Below are positions 8,839 through 17,644 of a stretch of DNA of 64,000 bases, in pieces. The number at the start of each line of letters is the position of its first letter. Positions within the stretch are counted from its first letter, which is position 1. This DNA is from DATFVJ01 sp035517695. GTDB lineage: Bacteria; Actinomycetota; Actinomycetes; Streptosporangiales; Streptosporangiaceae. A program made the translations under genes and the position numbers. A model generated the notes under the pieces. It was not told where the DNA came from. It worked only from the letters and a program-made list of their open reading frames with translations, and searched no databases. The stretch lies in contig DATIYI010000082.1 in NCBI GenBank assembly GCA_035517695.1, positions 1-64,000 on the forward strand, given 5' to 3'.

Positions 8839-9729
8839 TCAGTGTGGTCGCAGGAACGAGGCGAAACCAGCGGCCAGCGCCACCGCGACGCGTTGACGGA
8901 ACGCCGCACTTGTCAGGCGCGCCGCGTCACCGCTGTTGCGCGTTGCGCATGTTCGCGCACTCGATGAAGACCTTTGGCACCTTGGACAGGTTCAGGCCGC
9001 CGAGATCGGTGCGGACGTCTAGCCCGGCCGCGCCGACATAATCCGAATACGGCTCGCCGGTAATGGCGTGGTATTCGTTCCTGATGTCGAGGCCGAGTCT
9101 GCGAGAAGGGCCGATGATCTTGTCAGTGTAGCCGGGTACCAGACCCGGTTCGATGACCTCGAACCCGGTCCGCCGGCGGGCCCGCCGTCGGCGTGAATCG
9201 AGATCGCCGCGTCGGCGTGTACCCGGTTTCCTATGGCCGCCCGCTGGGTGACGCACGGGCCCACCCCGGTATCGCTGTGCCGGGTCAGCACGACCTTCGC
9301 GCCGTCCTTTCGCAGCAGCTTGGCCAGCCGGATGGCGACATCGAAATTAAACGCGTGCTCGGGATAACCGGCGTCGGTTTCCGCGCCAGTGGTGTCGCAG
9401 GCTTTCTTCTCTGTGATGACATTGACCAGCTGGTTAATGCTGTCTGGATGCGTTGCGTTGCCGCCGTTATGGCCGGGATCCACCGCGATCACGTCACCAG
9501 CGAGCGGCGGCGTGCGCGGCCGGGCAGACGCGTTCGGGGAATCGCTTGGCGACGGAGTTGGCGGCCGAGCGGGGGAGCCCGATGCGGCTGCGACCGCACG
9601 CTGGCTCGGCCGAAGCGTCGGCTGCGCTGCGGCGCCCACCTTGCCGTCGTCGGCGCAGCCAGCGCCCCCGAGCAGCGCGCAGGCCAGGACCGCGGCCAGG
9701 AGCCCACGACGGAAAGGCCAGGCGCGCAC
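8839..9729 (-). pseudogene. frameshifted N-acetylmuramoyl-L-alanine amidase (Amidase_3) lipoprotein
   Basis: Peptidoglycan amidase, now broken twice. The first part has a lipoprotein signal (LLGGAGC), a Pro/Ser linker, the zinc motif DPGHNGG, and ISIHADGG. A one-base loss near 9175 then shifts the frame. The enzyme continues as GFEVIEPGLVPGYTDKIIGP and on to FIECANMRN. There a tandem 7-bp duplication at 8935-8948 shifts the frame again, and the remaining C-terminus (AAFRQRVAVALAAGFASFL) reads in the third frame to a stop at 8839. Repairing both indels restores a full-length enzyme, so the loss looks recent. The start is uncertain: a GTG at 9729 just before the signal peptide is my choice, but the frame is open to 10041. 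Confidence 0.85.
8935..8948. repeat. 7-bp tandem duplication that breaks the amidase frame
   Basis: gttgcgc occurs twice back to back. Deleting one copy rejoins the CANMRN motif to the C-terminal helix of the amidase in one frame. Confidence 0.85.
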
Positions 9730-10044
9730 GACGGCGGCTAGCCATGTTGATCGCCCCGTCGGTTTCCGCCAGATGGTTCCTGCTCCCCGGTTTCTTCTGC
9801 ATCGGCTGGACATATTACCTGCAGCAGCCACCGGCCCCGGGCCGGTCAAACCGGCTAGTGGTAGGCAACGAGCGAAGCCCCGGTCCTTGGCGGATCGCCC
9901 GCCAAGGTACGGTCCCGATGCAAGAAGCCAGCGAGCCTGCGCAACCCGGTTCATCATCCCGGGCCGTTTCACTGAGTATGTCCCTGAGAACGCTCCGCGA
10001 TCATTGCCGGTGGCGACGGTACGCGTGCCGGTACCGACCACCGG
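9730..10044. other. leader region of the amidase pseudogene
   Basis: About 315 bases upstream of the signal peptide. The frame stays open but the translation has no domain. I looked for a cyclic-di-AMP riboswitch, which often precedes such hydrolases in actinomycetes, and did not find its conserved core. Confidence 0.4.
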
Positions 10045-11190
10045 CTAGTGCCGTGAACCGGCACTGCCCTCGCGCTCGATGTCAGCCGGTTCTCGCGGCC
10101 GCGGCGGGCCGCTTGCCCCCGGGCGCAACTCCCGTTCTGCCGCAGTCAAGGCGGCAAGTCCCGATGCCTGCCCGGGTAGTTCGCCAGCCGCCCATCCCGC
10201 GAGTTCGGCAGTTATCGACGATGCGGGCGTGCTCGGTGTGTCCGCGGGCCGCGGAGCCGTGGCGGGACGGGCGGCTGGCACTGCCGGCCGGTCCGCAGTG
10301 CTAGGCACGGGTCCGTCGGGACTGGCCGGCCCATCGCCGGAGACAGCCGGGTCAGCTTGTGGCTGCGCGACGACGTCGGGTGCCTGATCACCCCTACAGT
10401 CGCCCGGCTCACGGCCGTCCTTCGGAGTCGGCTTGGCACCCGCCTTGTGCCGAGACAGAAGTTGCCTGCCCTTGGCTGGCCGCGCTGGATTCTCGGATAG
10501 CGCCTCGGCCCGCACGGCCAGCGACGCCGGTGGCCCGTCGGGCACCTCGCGATCCGCCCGACCGCCTGCGCCGCCGGCACCGTTCGAACCGCCGGCACCG
10601 TTCGAACCGCCGGCACCGCTGGAACCGCCGGCACCGCTCGAACCGCCGACACCGCTCGAACCGCCGACACCGCTGGAACCGCTGGAACCGCTGGAACCGC
10701 TGGAACCGCCGGCACCACTCGAACCGCCGGCACCGCTCGAACCGCTCGAACCGATCGAACCGGTCGAACCGCCGGAACCGCATGGATCGGACGGAGTTCT
10801 TGGATCGGGCACTGCCTCAGCGGCCGCTACTGCCACCGGCGTTACTTCAGATGCGGCATCAGGCAAGGCGCCCGCAGGGCCATCCAGGCTGCTGATGCCC
10901 GGATCAGCAGCGGGATCTGCTTCGCAGGGGACGGCAGACTCTCGCGCCACCGCCGCAGAGGTGCGTGCCAGACCGTCGAGTAGCACCGCCAACTGCTCCG
11001 CTTCTACGGCGTCCACACCGAAGACTACCCGCGGGTGACCGCGCGGATCTTCTGGGGCGTAGCCCACGTAGCTCGCCACTGGCTGAGCAAGCGCGCCGCC
11101 AAGACCCTGCCTTGTGCGCCAGCCCTCCCATGCGGACTCCAGGCGCGCAGCAGCGCGCAACGCGCGCGAAACGGGCTCCGTCTCGCCCAT
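10045..11190 (-). CDS. hypothetical protein with conserved N-terminus and Gly/Ser minisatellite
   Basis: A 381-residue protein of unknown function. Residues 1-90 look structured (ALRAAARLESAWEGW, then VASYVGYAPEDPRGHPRVVFG and DAVEAEQLAVLLDGL). The rest is low in complexity: an acidic Ala/Pro stretch, about 70 residues of SSGxGG repeats, then Pro/Ala/Arg-rich sequence. There is no signal peptide or membrane segment. The ATG at 11190 follows GGGGGGAGGA and begins the ordered part; a longer frame to 11427 lacks support. The repeats are encoded by a DNA minisatellite, so length probably varies between strains. The N-terminal pattern recalls conserved actinomycete hypotheticals, but I cannot name a family. 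Confidence 0.7.
   Translation of the reverse strand: MGETEPVSRALRAAARLESAWEGWRTRQGLGGALAQPVASYVGYAPEDPRGHPRVVFGVDAVEAEQLAVLLDGLARTSAAVARESAVPCEADPAADPGISSLDGPAGALPDAASEVTPVAVAAAEAVPDPRTPSDPCGSGGSTGSIGSSGSSGAGGSSGAGGSSGSSGSSGSSGVGGSSGVGGSSGAGGSSGAGGSNGAGGSNGAGGAGGRADREVPDGPPASLAVRAEALSENPARPAKGRQLLSRHKAGAKPTPKDGREPGDCRGDQAPDVVAQPQADPAVSGDGPASPDGPVPSTADRPAVPAARPATAPRPADTPSTPASSITAELAGWAAGELPGQASGLAALTAAERELRPGASGPPRPREPADIEREGSAGSRH
10573..10780. repeat. minisatellite of 9/18-bp units inside a coding region
   Basis: Units of the type accgctcga and cggcaccgctcgaaccgc are repeated with small variations for about 200 bases. On the minus strand they encode Ser-Ser-Gly and Gly-Ala-Gly triplets. The period is a multiple of three, so copy changes keep the frame. 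Confidence 0.9.
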
Positions 11191-11559
11191 TGGTGATCCT
11201 CCCCCCCGAACGCGGTGACGCGCTTCGCCACCGCGGGAACCCGGCGAGTCCCGCCCCACAGCGGCCTGCCGTACGGCTCGCCAAACTCGCGCCGCTTGGC
11301 CTTGCGCGGATTCCAGATACGCCGCCGCCTCGGCGGTTTCGGCCCTGAGGCCTCCCCACCGCCCCTGGTGACGGGCGCGCCGACCAGTATGACAGACAGC
11401 GTCTGCGTTCGCTGAGTACACGCACAATCACGTGAAGTAGTCGAACGGTCCGCGGCGCCCGCCCCACCAGTTCGGCCCACGCGGCGCCGCCCGCTTGCCC
11501 CAAGTACCGATCTTCACCCGCGACACCCGGCGGCGCTGGACCCCGCGGCAGAGCAACTC
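11191..11559. other. spacer between the repeat protein and the TetR remnant
   Basis: About 370 bases. It contains the leader of the gene starting at 11190. The part near 11440-11560 could be the worn N-terminus of the TetR fossil, but no helix-turn-helix is readable. Confidence 0.35.
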
Positions 11560-12006
11560 ACCGCGCTGATCGACCTGGGGGCCAGGGCGCTCCCACCGAC
11601 CGGCTCGCAGAGGCACTTTCCAGATACTTCGACCATGTCGAGGACCACGCCGCCGGATATGTCGCGCTTATGCGCGGCCAGACTGGCGTGCCCGGATCCG
11701 CAGGTCCGGCCGGAAAGACCGGTAAGATCGTCGAAGGTGTCCGGCACGTAGTGCCGCACGCATCCTCAAGGCCCTAGGCATCGCCGCACCCGGCCCTGTC
11801 CTTCGCGTTACGCTCCGATGCTGGCTGGCCTGCGCAGAGGCCGCCGGCCTGACTGGCTGGCGAACCGCGGTCTGCCGCGGCGCATGCTCGAGACGATGCT
11901 GACAGCGCAACTGGTCGCGCTGCTCCGGGTCGCGGCGACGCGCGACGCCGAAATCACGGTGGCGCTCGAACGACTGCTTGCCGATGCGCGAGAGCCTCGC
12001 GCATGA
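11560..12006 (+). pseudogene. decayed TetR-family regulator (C-terminal part)
   Basis: Three frames in order give TetR ligand-domain signatures. First comes LAEALSRYFDHVEDHAAGYVALMRG, next ARILKALGIAAPGPVLRVTLRCWLACAEAAGL after a shift near 11750, and then DWLANRGLPRRMLETMLTAQLVALLRVA after a shift near 11850, ending at a stop at 12004. The (Y/W)LACAEAAxLxWLxxRDLPR pattern is typical of actinomycete TetR C-domains. The DNA-binding domain is not recognisable, so the gene is dead. The segments are given here split; each is a separate frame. Confidence 0.7.
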
Positions 12007-12227
12007 CCTGCGATGACCGGCCCGGCCGCTGCTGCGGCCGGATCGACCCCGGCAGCGCCTGCAGGGAACCTCATCACCCAGGTTCCCCGAGACGGCACCC
12101 CCCAATGCGGCACACCGGCCGCCGGGGCCGACCCCCCTCTGATTCTTGTTCTCTCGTCGCCCGTGCCGTACGCGTAAGGGCGCGCGACCCGGTTTACCCC
12201 CCACGTCGGGATGTCGGAAGCGGAACG

Positions 12228-12431
12228 TCACTCCGACCGTTGCTGCGGGATACCCGCAAGCAGCGCGCGAACCTCGGTCTCCCGGTAGCGGCGGTGACCC
12301 CCGAGCGTGCGAATGGAGGTCAGCTTGCCAGCCTTCGCCCACCGCGTGACGGTCTTGGGGTCCACGCGGAACATCGTCGCGACCTCCGCTGGCGTGAGCA
12401 GCGGTTCGGCCTCGGGTGTGCGTGCAGACAT
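12228..12431 (-). CDS. bldC: BldC, MerR-like developmental DNA-binding protein
   Basis: A 67-residue single winged-helix protein. Nearly the whole chain is the BldC fold: PAEVATMFRVDPKTVTRWAK is the recognition part and LGGHRRYRETEVRALL the wing. In Streptomyces BldC controls entry into development and binds direct repeats as head-to-tail oligomers; I infer the same mode here from near identity of the core. The ATG at 12431 follows AGGAGGAGAGG. The adjacency to the valine dehydrogenase / purine block matches the Streptomyces order, interrupted here by decayed sequence. A longer in-frame extension to 12539 is not conserved and is rejected. Confidence 0.96.
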   Translation of the reverse strand: MSARTPEAEPLLTPAEVATMFRVDPKTVTRWAKAGKLTSIRTLGGHRRYRETEVRALLAGIPQQRSE

Positions 12432-13372
12432 GTGTGCGGCCTCTCCTCCTGGACCGGGATTACGATCCTGCGTGTTGGCTGTACCTGCGCTCCATCTGGA
12501 GCTTGTCGTGGATGCCCTGATATGGCCCACGGAGACCATATTGCCATCACCACACGTGACGAGTCGACCACCTAGAGCAAAGATTTCTGTCTAAGGTTGC
12601 CCCGTTGCTCCGCTGATCGCTGTCACCGTGCGTAATTCTAGCGACACGTTTAGTCGCAACGAGGCGGATTCGGAAAAATGCTCGCCCGCGAGTCGGGCAC
12701 CAAAAGCCTGGCCGTGAGCTCGTTCCGGCCAGCGGCGCGGCGTTTCGCGCCGCGACGTGCTTGGGCTCGGTAATGGATCCGTCCGCAAGATCACGAAGGG
12801 CGGCCGGCGCCAAATGGCCCGTTGGTGGCGCTCGTGCAATGCGTGAAGCAACGGGCGGCAGCGCCGCTAATCGCGTCCGGCCTACCCCCTACGGCGACCC
12901 GCTGACCACCGGCTACGCTGCGGCAATGCCGACAGCAGACCACCTCAAGCCTCTTCCAGATGAACCGCCTAATGGCCCCCTCATGCGCCAGATCCGGTGC
13001 CTGACGGCCATCGGTGCCGGCCCGAGGCCGCCCGCGCCGCCCAGGGGCCGCCGAACCTGGACTGGCGCCTCCGCGCACCGGGCGCCCCGCTGCGCCCTGG
13101 GCCGGCGCTCGCCCCGCCACCTTGACCACGTCCGTGCGCACGCCGATCGCGGCCCGACGCTGACATAACGCCGACAGGCCACTCACTCGGCCGACCGATA
13201 CCAAACAGTGACGCTACGGTGACGACGCGCCGCTGGTCGCCAGAACCCCGCACGACCTCACAGAAACTGACACCCGGCCTCATGGCAGCAACAGGAACAC
13301 CCGAACGGACCGACGACCGCACCCTCGGCCACAGTCGTTACCCCGGCTAGACCGTCCTTACGTGATCTTCTA
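12432..13372. other. long non-coding stretch upstream of bldC
   Basis: About 940 bases with no recognised protein or RNA on either strand. The first 150 bases should hold the bldC promoter. The remainder is probably worn-down sequence, given the transposase remnant that follows it. Confidence 0.45.
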
Positions 13373-13564
13373 CTACGGGGTTGCGGCGACCTTGCGCTTG
13401 TTGATGACCTTGCCGACCTTGACCCCGATCTTGTCGGCGTCTTTCACCCGGCCCGCAGCCAACGGCAAGCTCGGGCTAGAGGTACGCACGCGACGGGCCG
13501 CAAGCACAACGCCAGCCTCGTCCACCGCGAGCAACCCGACCGGGCAATCGGCCCTGACAGACCG
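13373..13564 (-). pseudogene. IS1634-family-like transposase fragment
   Basis: The minus strand reads VDEAGVVLAARRV, then LPLAAGRVKDADKIG and VKVGKVINKRKVA, then a stop at 13373. The DKIGVxVGKVxNKxKVAKHF signature is what I remember from IS1634-type transposases just ahead of the catalytic region. Only about 60 codons remain, with no start, directly after the stop codon of the neighbouring gene. The call rests on one motif and is moderate. Confidence 0.5.
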
Positions 13565-14737
13565 TCAGCTTGCGGACTCTGTGGCTTGCACTGCCCGCCA
13601 GCGGTTGCGCAGCCGCTGGTACATCGCTACTGCTAGCTCGAGCTCGCCTGTTTCAAGCCCGGTGATCGCCGCCGCCACCTCGGCCACCGACTGGTCTGCC
13701 CGCAGCGCCCCGTCGTCGAGCATGTGCACAAGGCCGCCGTAGTCGAGTTCGACGAGTGAGCGGGGGTGGAACTCCTCCAGCCACCGCCCGACCTCCGCTA
13801 TCTCGCCGGCTGCGGCGGGCTGGGCCGTCCCGCCGGCAGCCGTCGCCGCCCGACCTGTATCCGCGTGGCCTGATCGCTCCCCGTGCCGCGGGGCACGCCC
13901 GTGCCGCGCTGTGTCACCACGCTGCGATCCGCTGGCGTGCCGTCCCCTGCCCCGGCGCGGTACCGCGCCGTGGGGAGCCGCACCGTCGGCGGGAGCCCTG
14001 CCAGTATCCCCTCCGTGGTCCCCGTTGTCCGCGTCGGCGTCGGCGTGATACCCGTCATCCGGCCACTCGTCGTGATATGGATGCGAACCGGGCGACAGGC
14101 CGCGCCTTACCGCGCCGAGCGCGCGCGCCACGCGCCGGCGCGCCTGCGCCATCGTCGTCACGTAGATGAGCATGCGGGTGACCGCGGCCGTGGCCTGGCC
14201 CCTGTCACTCCCCGCTCCGCCGCCGAGCACCAGCCACCGCTCCGGTGGCCCGAACGGCACGAACCAGGCGAGCGGCACGTGCCACGTCGAGGTCAGGATA
14301 TGAGTGCGAATCGACGGGGCTTCCGAATGCCAGCGCGCGAAATCGGCCGCCGCCACGTCCGCGATCCGCCTGGGCACGAACGTGTCGGTCAGCGACGGTG
14401 GGAGCGTCGCTCGCAACCGGCCCAGCGCGAGCCATGACCGCAGCCGCGTCTGCCACGGGCAGATGTAGACGGTCCCGTCGGCACGGCGCACGTAGGCGTC
14501 GTCACTCTCACACGCCGGAGCCACAATCGGCGGCACCGCGATGAGCCGTCGCACCGCCTGTTCATGCTCGGCCTCGTTCGCACCGACCCGCCGCGGGCGC
14601 TCGGCAGACGCGGCGTAACTGGCCCAGCGCGACCGGTCGGGCTCGGTGAACGCGGTCAGCGGCTCGTACACGCGAAGGTACGCGGCGTAAGGCAGCACGA
14701 TCGAATCGTGACACGTCTTGGTCTCTGGATGCCGCAC
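13565..14737 (-). CDS. conserved actinomycete hypothetical protein next to valine dehydrogenase
   Basis: A protein of about 390 residues, transcribed away from the valine dehydrogenase gene. The N-terminal 190 residues look folded (HDSIVLPYAAYLRVYEPL, YICPWQTRLRSWLALGRLR, ILTSTWHVPLAWFVPF). The middle is a His/Asp/Gly/Ala-rich linker of about 100 residues. The C-terminal 80 residues (EVGRWLEEFHPRSLVELDYGGLVHML to the end) look helical. A gene of this type sits between bldC and vdh in Streptomyces, as I recall. The function is unknown. The start is uncertain: the GTG at 14737 begins the conserved part but has no clear ribosome site, and a GTG about 20 bases upstream is an alternative. Confidence 0.75.
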   Translation of the reverse strand: MRHPETKTCHDSIVLPYAAYLRVYEPLTAFTEPDRSRWASYAASAERPRRVGANEAEHEQAVRRLIAVPPIVAPACESDDAYVRRADGTVYICPWQTRLRSWLALGRLRATLPPSLTDTFVPRRIADVAAADFARWHSEAPSIRTHILTSTWHVPLAWFVPFGPPERWLVLGGGAGSDRGQATAAVTRMLIYVTTMAQARRRVARALGAVRRGLSPGSHPYHDEWPDDGYHADADADNGDHGGDTGRAPADGAAPHGAVPRRGRGRHASGSQRGDTARHGRAPRHGERSGHADTGRAATAAGGTAQPAAAGEIAEVGRWLEEFHPRSLVELDYGGLVHMLDDGALRADQSVAEVAAAITGLETGELELAVAMYQRLRNRWRAVQATESAS

Positions 14738-14999
14738 GGTACATAACGAGATCGTCACCAAGTGCCGGGCCAGCCCGTTAACGGGCGGCCAGGCGCCGCT
14801 AGCCGCCCGTGGCCGCCCCTGGCCACCCGATTGGCCCTCGGTGGCCGCCGTCTGGGCGCCGCGCAGCATGGCCGTCTCAAAGGCCCAAGTACCACTGGCA
14901 GCCGCGGCCATCGCAAAAGGCGGGCCGCCGCCGCCGAATAGTCTTAACCCGGACCCCGCGCCAACGACGGCACGGTACGGAACCAGGAGAGTCACCAAC

Positions 15000-16100
15000 G
15001 TGACAAACGTGTTCGCAACTGCCCAAAAGGGCGCAGGCGTCGCAGTCAGCGCGGGACACGAGCAGGTCACCTTCTGCCAGGACATCCAGAGCGGGCTGCA
15101 CGCGATCGTCGCCATCTACTCGACAGCGCTCGGCCCGGCACTCGGCGGCACCCGGTTCTACCCCTACGGGACCGAGGACGACGCCTTGGCCGACGTGCTC
15201 AATCTCGCCAGGGCGATGGCGTACAAGAACGCCCTCGCCGGCCTCGACCTCGGCGGCGGCAAAGCCGTCATCATCGGCGATCCGGATACCGACAAGTCCG
15301 AGCCGCTGTTGCGCGCCTACGGCCGTTATGTCAACGCACTGGGCGGCCGCTACATCACCGCGTGCGACGTCGGGACCTACAGCGAGGACATGGACGTCGT
15401 CGCCCGCGAGTGCCCCTATGTCACCGGCCGCACCATCCCCCATGGCGGTGCGGGCGACTCCTCGCTGCTCACTGCCTTCGGCGTGTTCCAGGGCATGCGC
15501 GCCGCGGCCGAGCACGCCTGGGGAGCTACGGCGCTGCGTGGCCGCCGCGTCGGTGTCGAAGGCGTGGGCAAGGTTGGCCACCGGCTGGTGGAGCAATTGA
15601 TCGAGGCCGGCGCCGACGTCGTCATATGCGATGTCAGCGAACAGGCCCTCGATCGGGTCCGGGCCAGGCACCCAGGCGTCGCTGTGGCGGCGGGCCGGTC
15701 AGAGCTGATCCGTGAGCAGGTCGACATCTACGCTCCGTGCGCCCTCGGCGGCGCGCTGGACGACGACACGGTCGCCTCACTGCGCGCGAAGATCGTGTGC
15801 GGCGGTGCGAACAACCAGCTCGCTCATGCGGGTATCGAGAAACAGCTGGCCGACACGGGCATCTTGTACGCGCCGGACTATGTGGTGAACGCAGGTGGCG
15901 TGATCCAGGTCGCCGACGAACTCGAGGGCTTCAACCTTGACCGCGCGCGAGCCAAGGCAGGCCAGATATTCGGCACCACCAAAAAAATCTTCGCGATCGC
16001 TGATGACGAGGGCGTGCCCCCCGCCGTCGCGGCCGACAGGCTCGCCGAGCGGCGGATGTCCGAAGTCGGCCGGTTGCGTGGCATTTGGCTGCGGTCGTGA
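15000..16100 (+). CDS. vdh: valine (branched-chain amino acid) dehydrogenase
   Basis: NAD-dependent oxidative deamination of valine, leucine or isoleucine to the 2-oxoacid, in the Glu/Leu/Phe/Val dehydrogenase family. It is 366 residues long, the usual size. The substrate region has GPALGGTRFYPY and the catalytic-lysine motif DLGGGKAVI. The NAD Rossmann loop is GVEGVGKVG, followed by the acidic CDVSE. Later blocks (CGGANNQLA, YAPDYVVNAGGVI) are complete. The GTG at 15000 is preceded by AGGAGAG; the frame is open upstream without support. The 2-oxoacid product could feed the oxoacid dehydrogenase operon at 24.7 kb. Val versus Leu preference is inferred from synteny with the purine block. Confidence 0.93.
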   Translation: MTNVFATAQKGAGVAVSAGHEQVTFCQDIQSGLHAIVAIYSTALGPALGGTRFYPYGTEDDALADVLNLARAMAYKNALAGLDLGGGKAVIIGDPDTDKSEPLLRAYGRYVNALGGRYITACDVGTYSEDMDVVARECPYVTGRTIPHGGAGDSSLLTAFGVFQGMRAAAEHAWGATALRGRRVGVEGVGKVGHRLVEQLIEAGADVVICDVSEQALDRVRARHPGVAVAAGRSELIREQVDIYAPCALGGALDDDTVASLRAKIVCGGANNQLAHAGIEKQLADTGILYAPDYVVNAGGVIQVADELEGFNLDRARAKAGQIFGTTKKIFAIADDEGVPPAVAADRLAERRMSEVGRLRGIWLRS

Positions 16101-16352
16101 CCGTGGGCAGGGCCGCAGGGGGCGCTGATATGGCCAGCGCTCGCCGGATGGCCCCCTGACGGCGGACAGCGTAGGCGAGCACGGCGCAAAGCAGGTACGG
16201 TTGTAGCAGTACGGAAGCCGACACGCGCCACCTCCCGGCGAGGGAGGGTCGGCGGGTCGGTTTGCCGCGCGGTATGCCCGCAAGCATGTACCGGCAAAGA
16301 GCAGTGAGGCAGGGGCCTGACGTGGGCCCAGACGTTCGAGGGGGTCGAGCCA

Positions 16353-16571
16353 ATGGGGCGCGGCCGAGCCAAGGCCAAGCAGGTCAAGGTCGCCCGCCAG
16401 CTGAAGTACAACAGCGGCGGTACGGACCTGGATCGGCTGCGGGCAGAGATTGTCGGCTCAGACCAGCGCGACGACGAGCGTGAATCCTCCTACGAGGATC
16501 TCGCCGACCGTTACGCGGACGAAGAAGGCGAGGACGACGGCGAGCCAAGCCGCACAGACAGTACGGGCTGA
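16353..16571 (+). CDS. DUF3073 family protein
   Basis: A 72-residue protein with a basic start (MGRGRAKAKQVKVARQLKY) and an acidic tail (SYEDLADRYADEEGEDDGE). This is the full length of DUF3073, a family restricted to actinomycetes and of unknown function. It lies between vdh and purM, its usual neighbourhood, and converges on purM with five bases between the stop codons. A GAGGGGG site lies ahead of the ATG. Confidence 0.92.
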   Translation: MGRGRAKAKQVKVARQLKYNSGGTDLDRLRAEIVGSDQRDDERESSYEDLADRYADEEGEDDGEPSRTDSTG

Positions 16572-16576
16572 GCTGG

Positions 16577-17644
16577 TCAGGCCGGATACGATCCGGTCAG
16601 CCGTGCGCTGCCCGAGCCGGGCAGGATCTCGCCGGCCACCCAGGCGCCGACACCCTGCTCCGCGAGTAGCTCTAGCACGCGGGATACCTCCGCCGGTGGG
16701 ACGACCGCGGTCATCCCGATACCGAGGTTAAAGACCCGCTCCATCTCGGCGCCCGCCATGCCGCCGGGGATGGCGGCGCGGTCCGCTAGCAGGCGGAAGA
16801 CGGGTGGCGGGCACCACGTCCTCCTGTCAAGCACGGCGTCGGCGTCCGCAGGGAGGACTCGGGCCATGTTCGCGGCGATCCCGCCGCCTGTGATGTGCGC
16901 GAAGGCGTGCACGAGGGACGAACGAGCCAGCGCAAGGCAAGCTGGCGTGTAGATATACGACGGGATGGACAGCTCCGCGCCCAATGTCCGGCCGAGTTCG
17001 GGCTGCTCACCCTCCAGGTCCATGCCTGCCTTCGCGAGGATGTCGCGCACTAGCGAGAACCCGTTGGCGTGCACCCCCGAGGACGCCATAGCGATCACTG
17101 CGTCGCCAGCGTGTACGCGGTCGGCGCCGAGAAGGTCATCAGCCTCGACGACACCCGTGGCCGCGCCTGCGATGTCGAAGCCAGCTGGCCCGAGATGCCC
17201 GGGGTGCTCGGCCGTCTCCCCCCCAATCAGTGCGCAGCCTGCCCGCTCGCAGCCTGCCGCTATGCCGGCCACCACGGCGGCCACCCGTTCGGGAACCACC
17301 TTGCCGAACACCAGGTAATCCGTCATGAACAGCGGTTCCGCGCCACAGACGACCAGGTCGTCGGCCACCATCGCAACGAGGTCGATGCCGATCGCCTCGT
17401 ACTGGCCAAGCCGCTGCGCGATCACGACCTTGGTCCCCACTCCATCGGTGGAGGTGGCGAGCAACGGCCGCCGGTAGGCCGCGAGCTTGCTGGCGTCGAA
17501 CAGGCCGCAGAAACCGCCGATGCCGCCCACGACCTCGGGCCGCGCCGTACGCGCCACGGCCGCCCGCATCAGTTCGATCGCGCGGTCCGCGGCGTCGATG
17601 TCGACTCCGGCAGCGGCATAGCGGGCGGCGCCCCCACTCGTCAC
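16577..17644 (-). CDS. purM: phosphoribosylformylglycinamidine cyclo-ligase (AIR synthetase)
   Basis: ATP-dependent ring closure of FGAM to AIR in de novo purine synthesis. It is 355 residues long, the normal size. Conserved blocks are ATSTDGVGTK (ATP loop), IGIDLVAMVADDLVVCGAEPLFMTDY in pieces, LIGGETAEHPG, ASSGVHANGFSLVR and HITGGGIAANMARVLP. The GTG at 17644 follows GAGGAGG and overlaps the purF stop by four bases (GTGA), so translation is coupled to purF. The frame is open far upstream only because it lies over purF. Confidence 0.97.
   Translation of the reverse strand: MTSGGAARYAAAGVDIDAADRAIELMRAAVARTARPEVVGGIGGFCGLFDASKLAAYRRPLLATSTDGVGTKVVIAQRLGQYEAIGIDLVAMVADDLVVCGAEPLFMTDYLVFGKVVPERVAAVVAGIAAGCERAGCALIGGETAEHPGHLGPAGFDIAGAATGVVEADDLLGADRVHAGDAVIAMASSGVHANGFSLVRDILAKAGMDLEGEQPELGRTLGAELSIPSYIYTPACLALARSSLVHAFAHITGGGIAANMARVLPADADAVLDRRTWCPPPVFRLLADRAAIPGGMAGAEMERVFNLGIGMTAVVPPAEVSRVLELLAEQGVGAWVAGEILPGSGSARLTGSYPA

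Noticed and set aside
9730..10044. possible cyclic-di-AMP riboswitch upstream of the amidase
   Set aside because: Such elements often precede wall hydrolases, but I could not find the conserved core segments in the right order.
10573..10780. CRISPR-like array
   Set aside because: Units are contiguous with no spacers and are translated in frame as Gly/Ser repeats.
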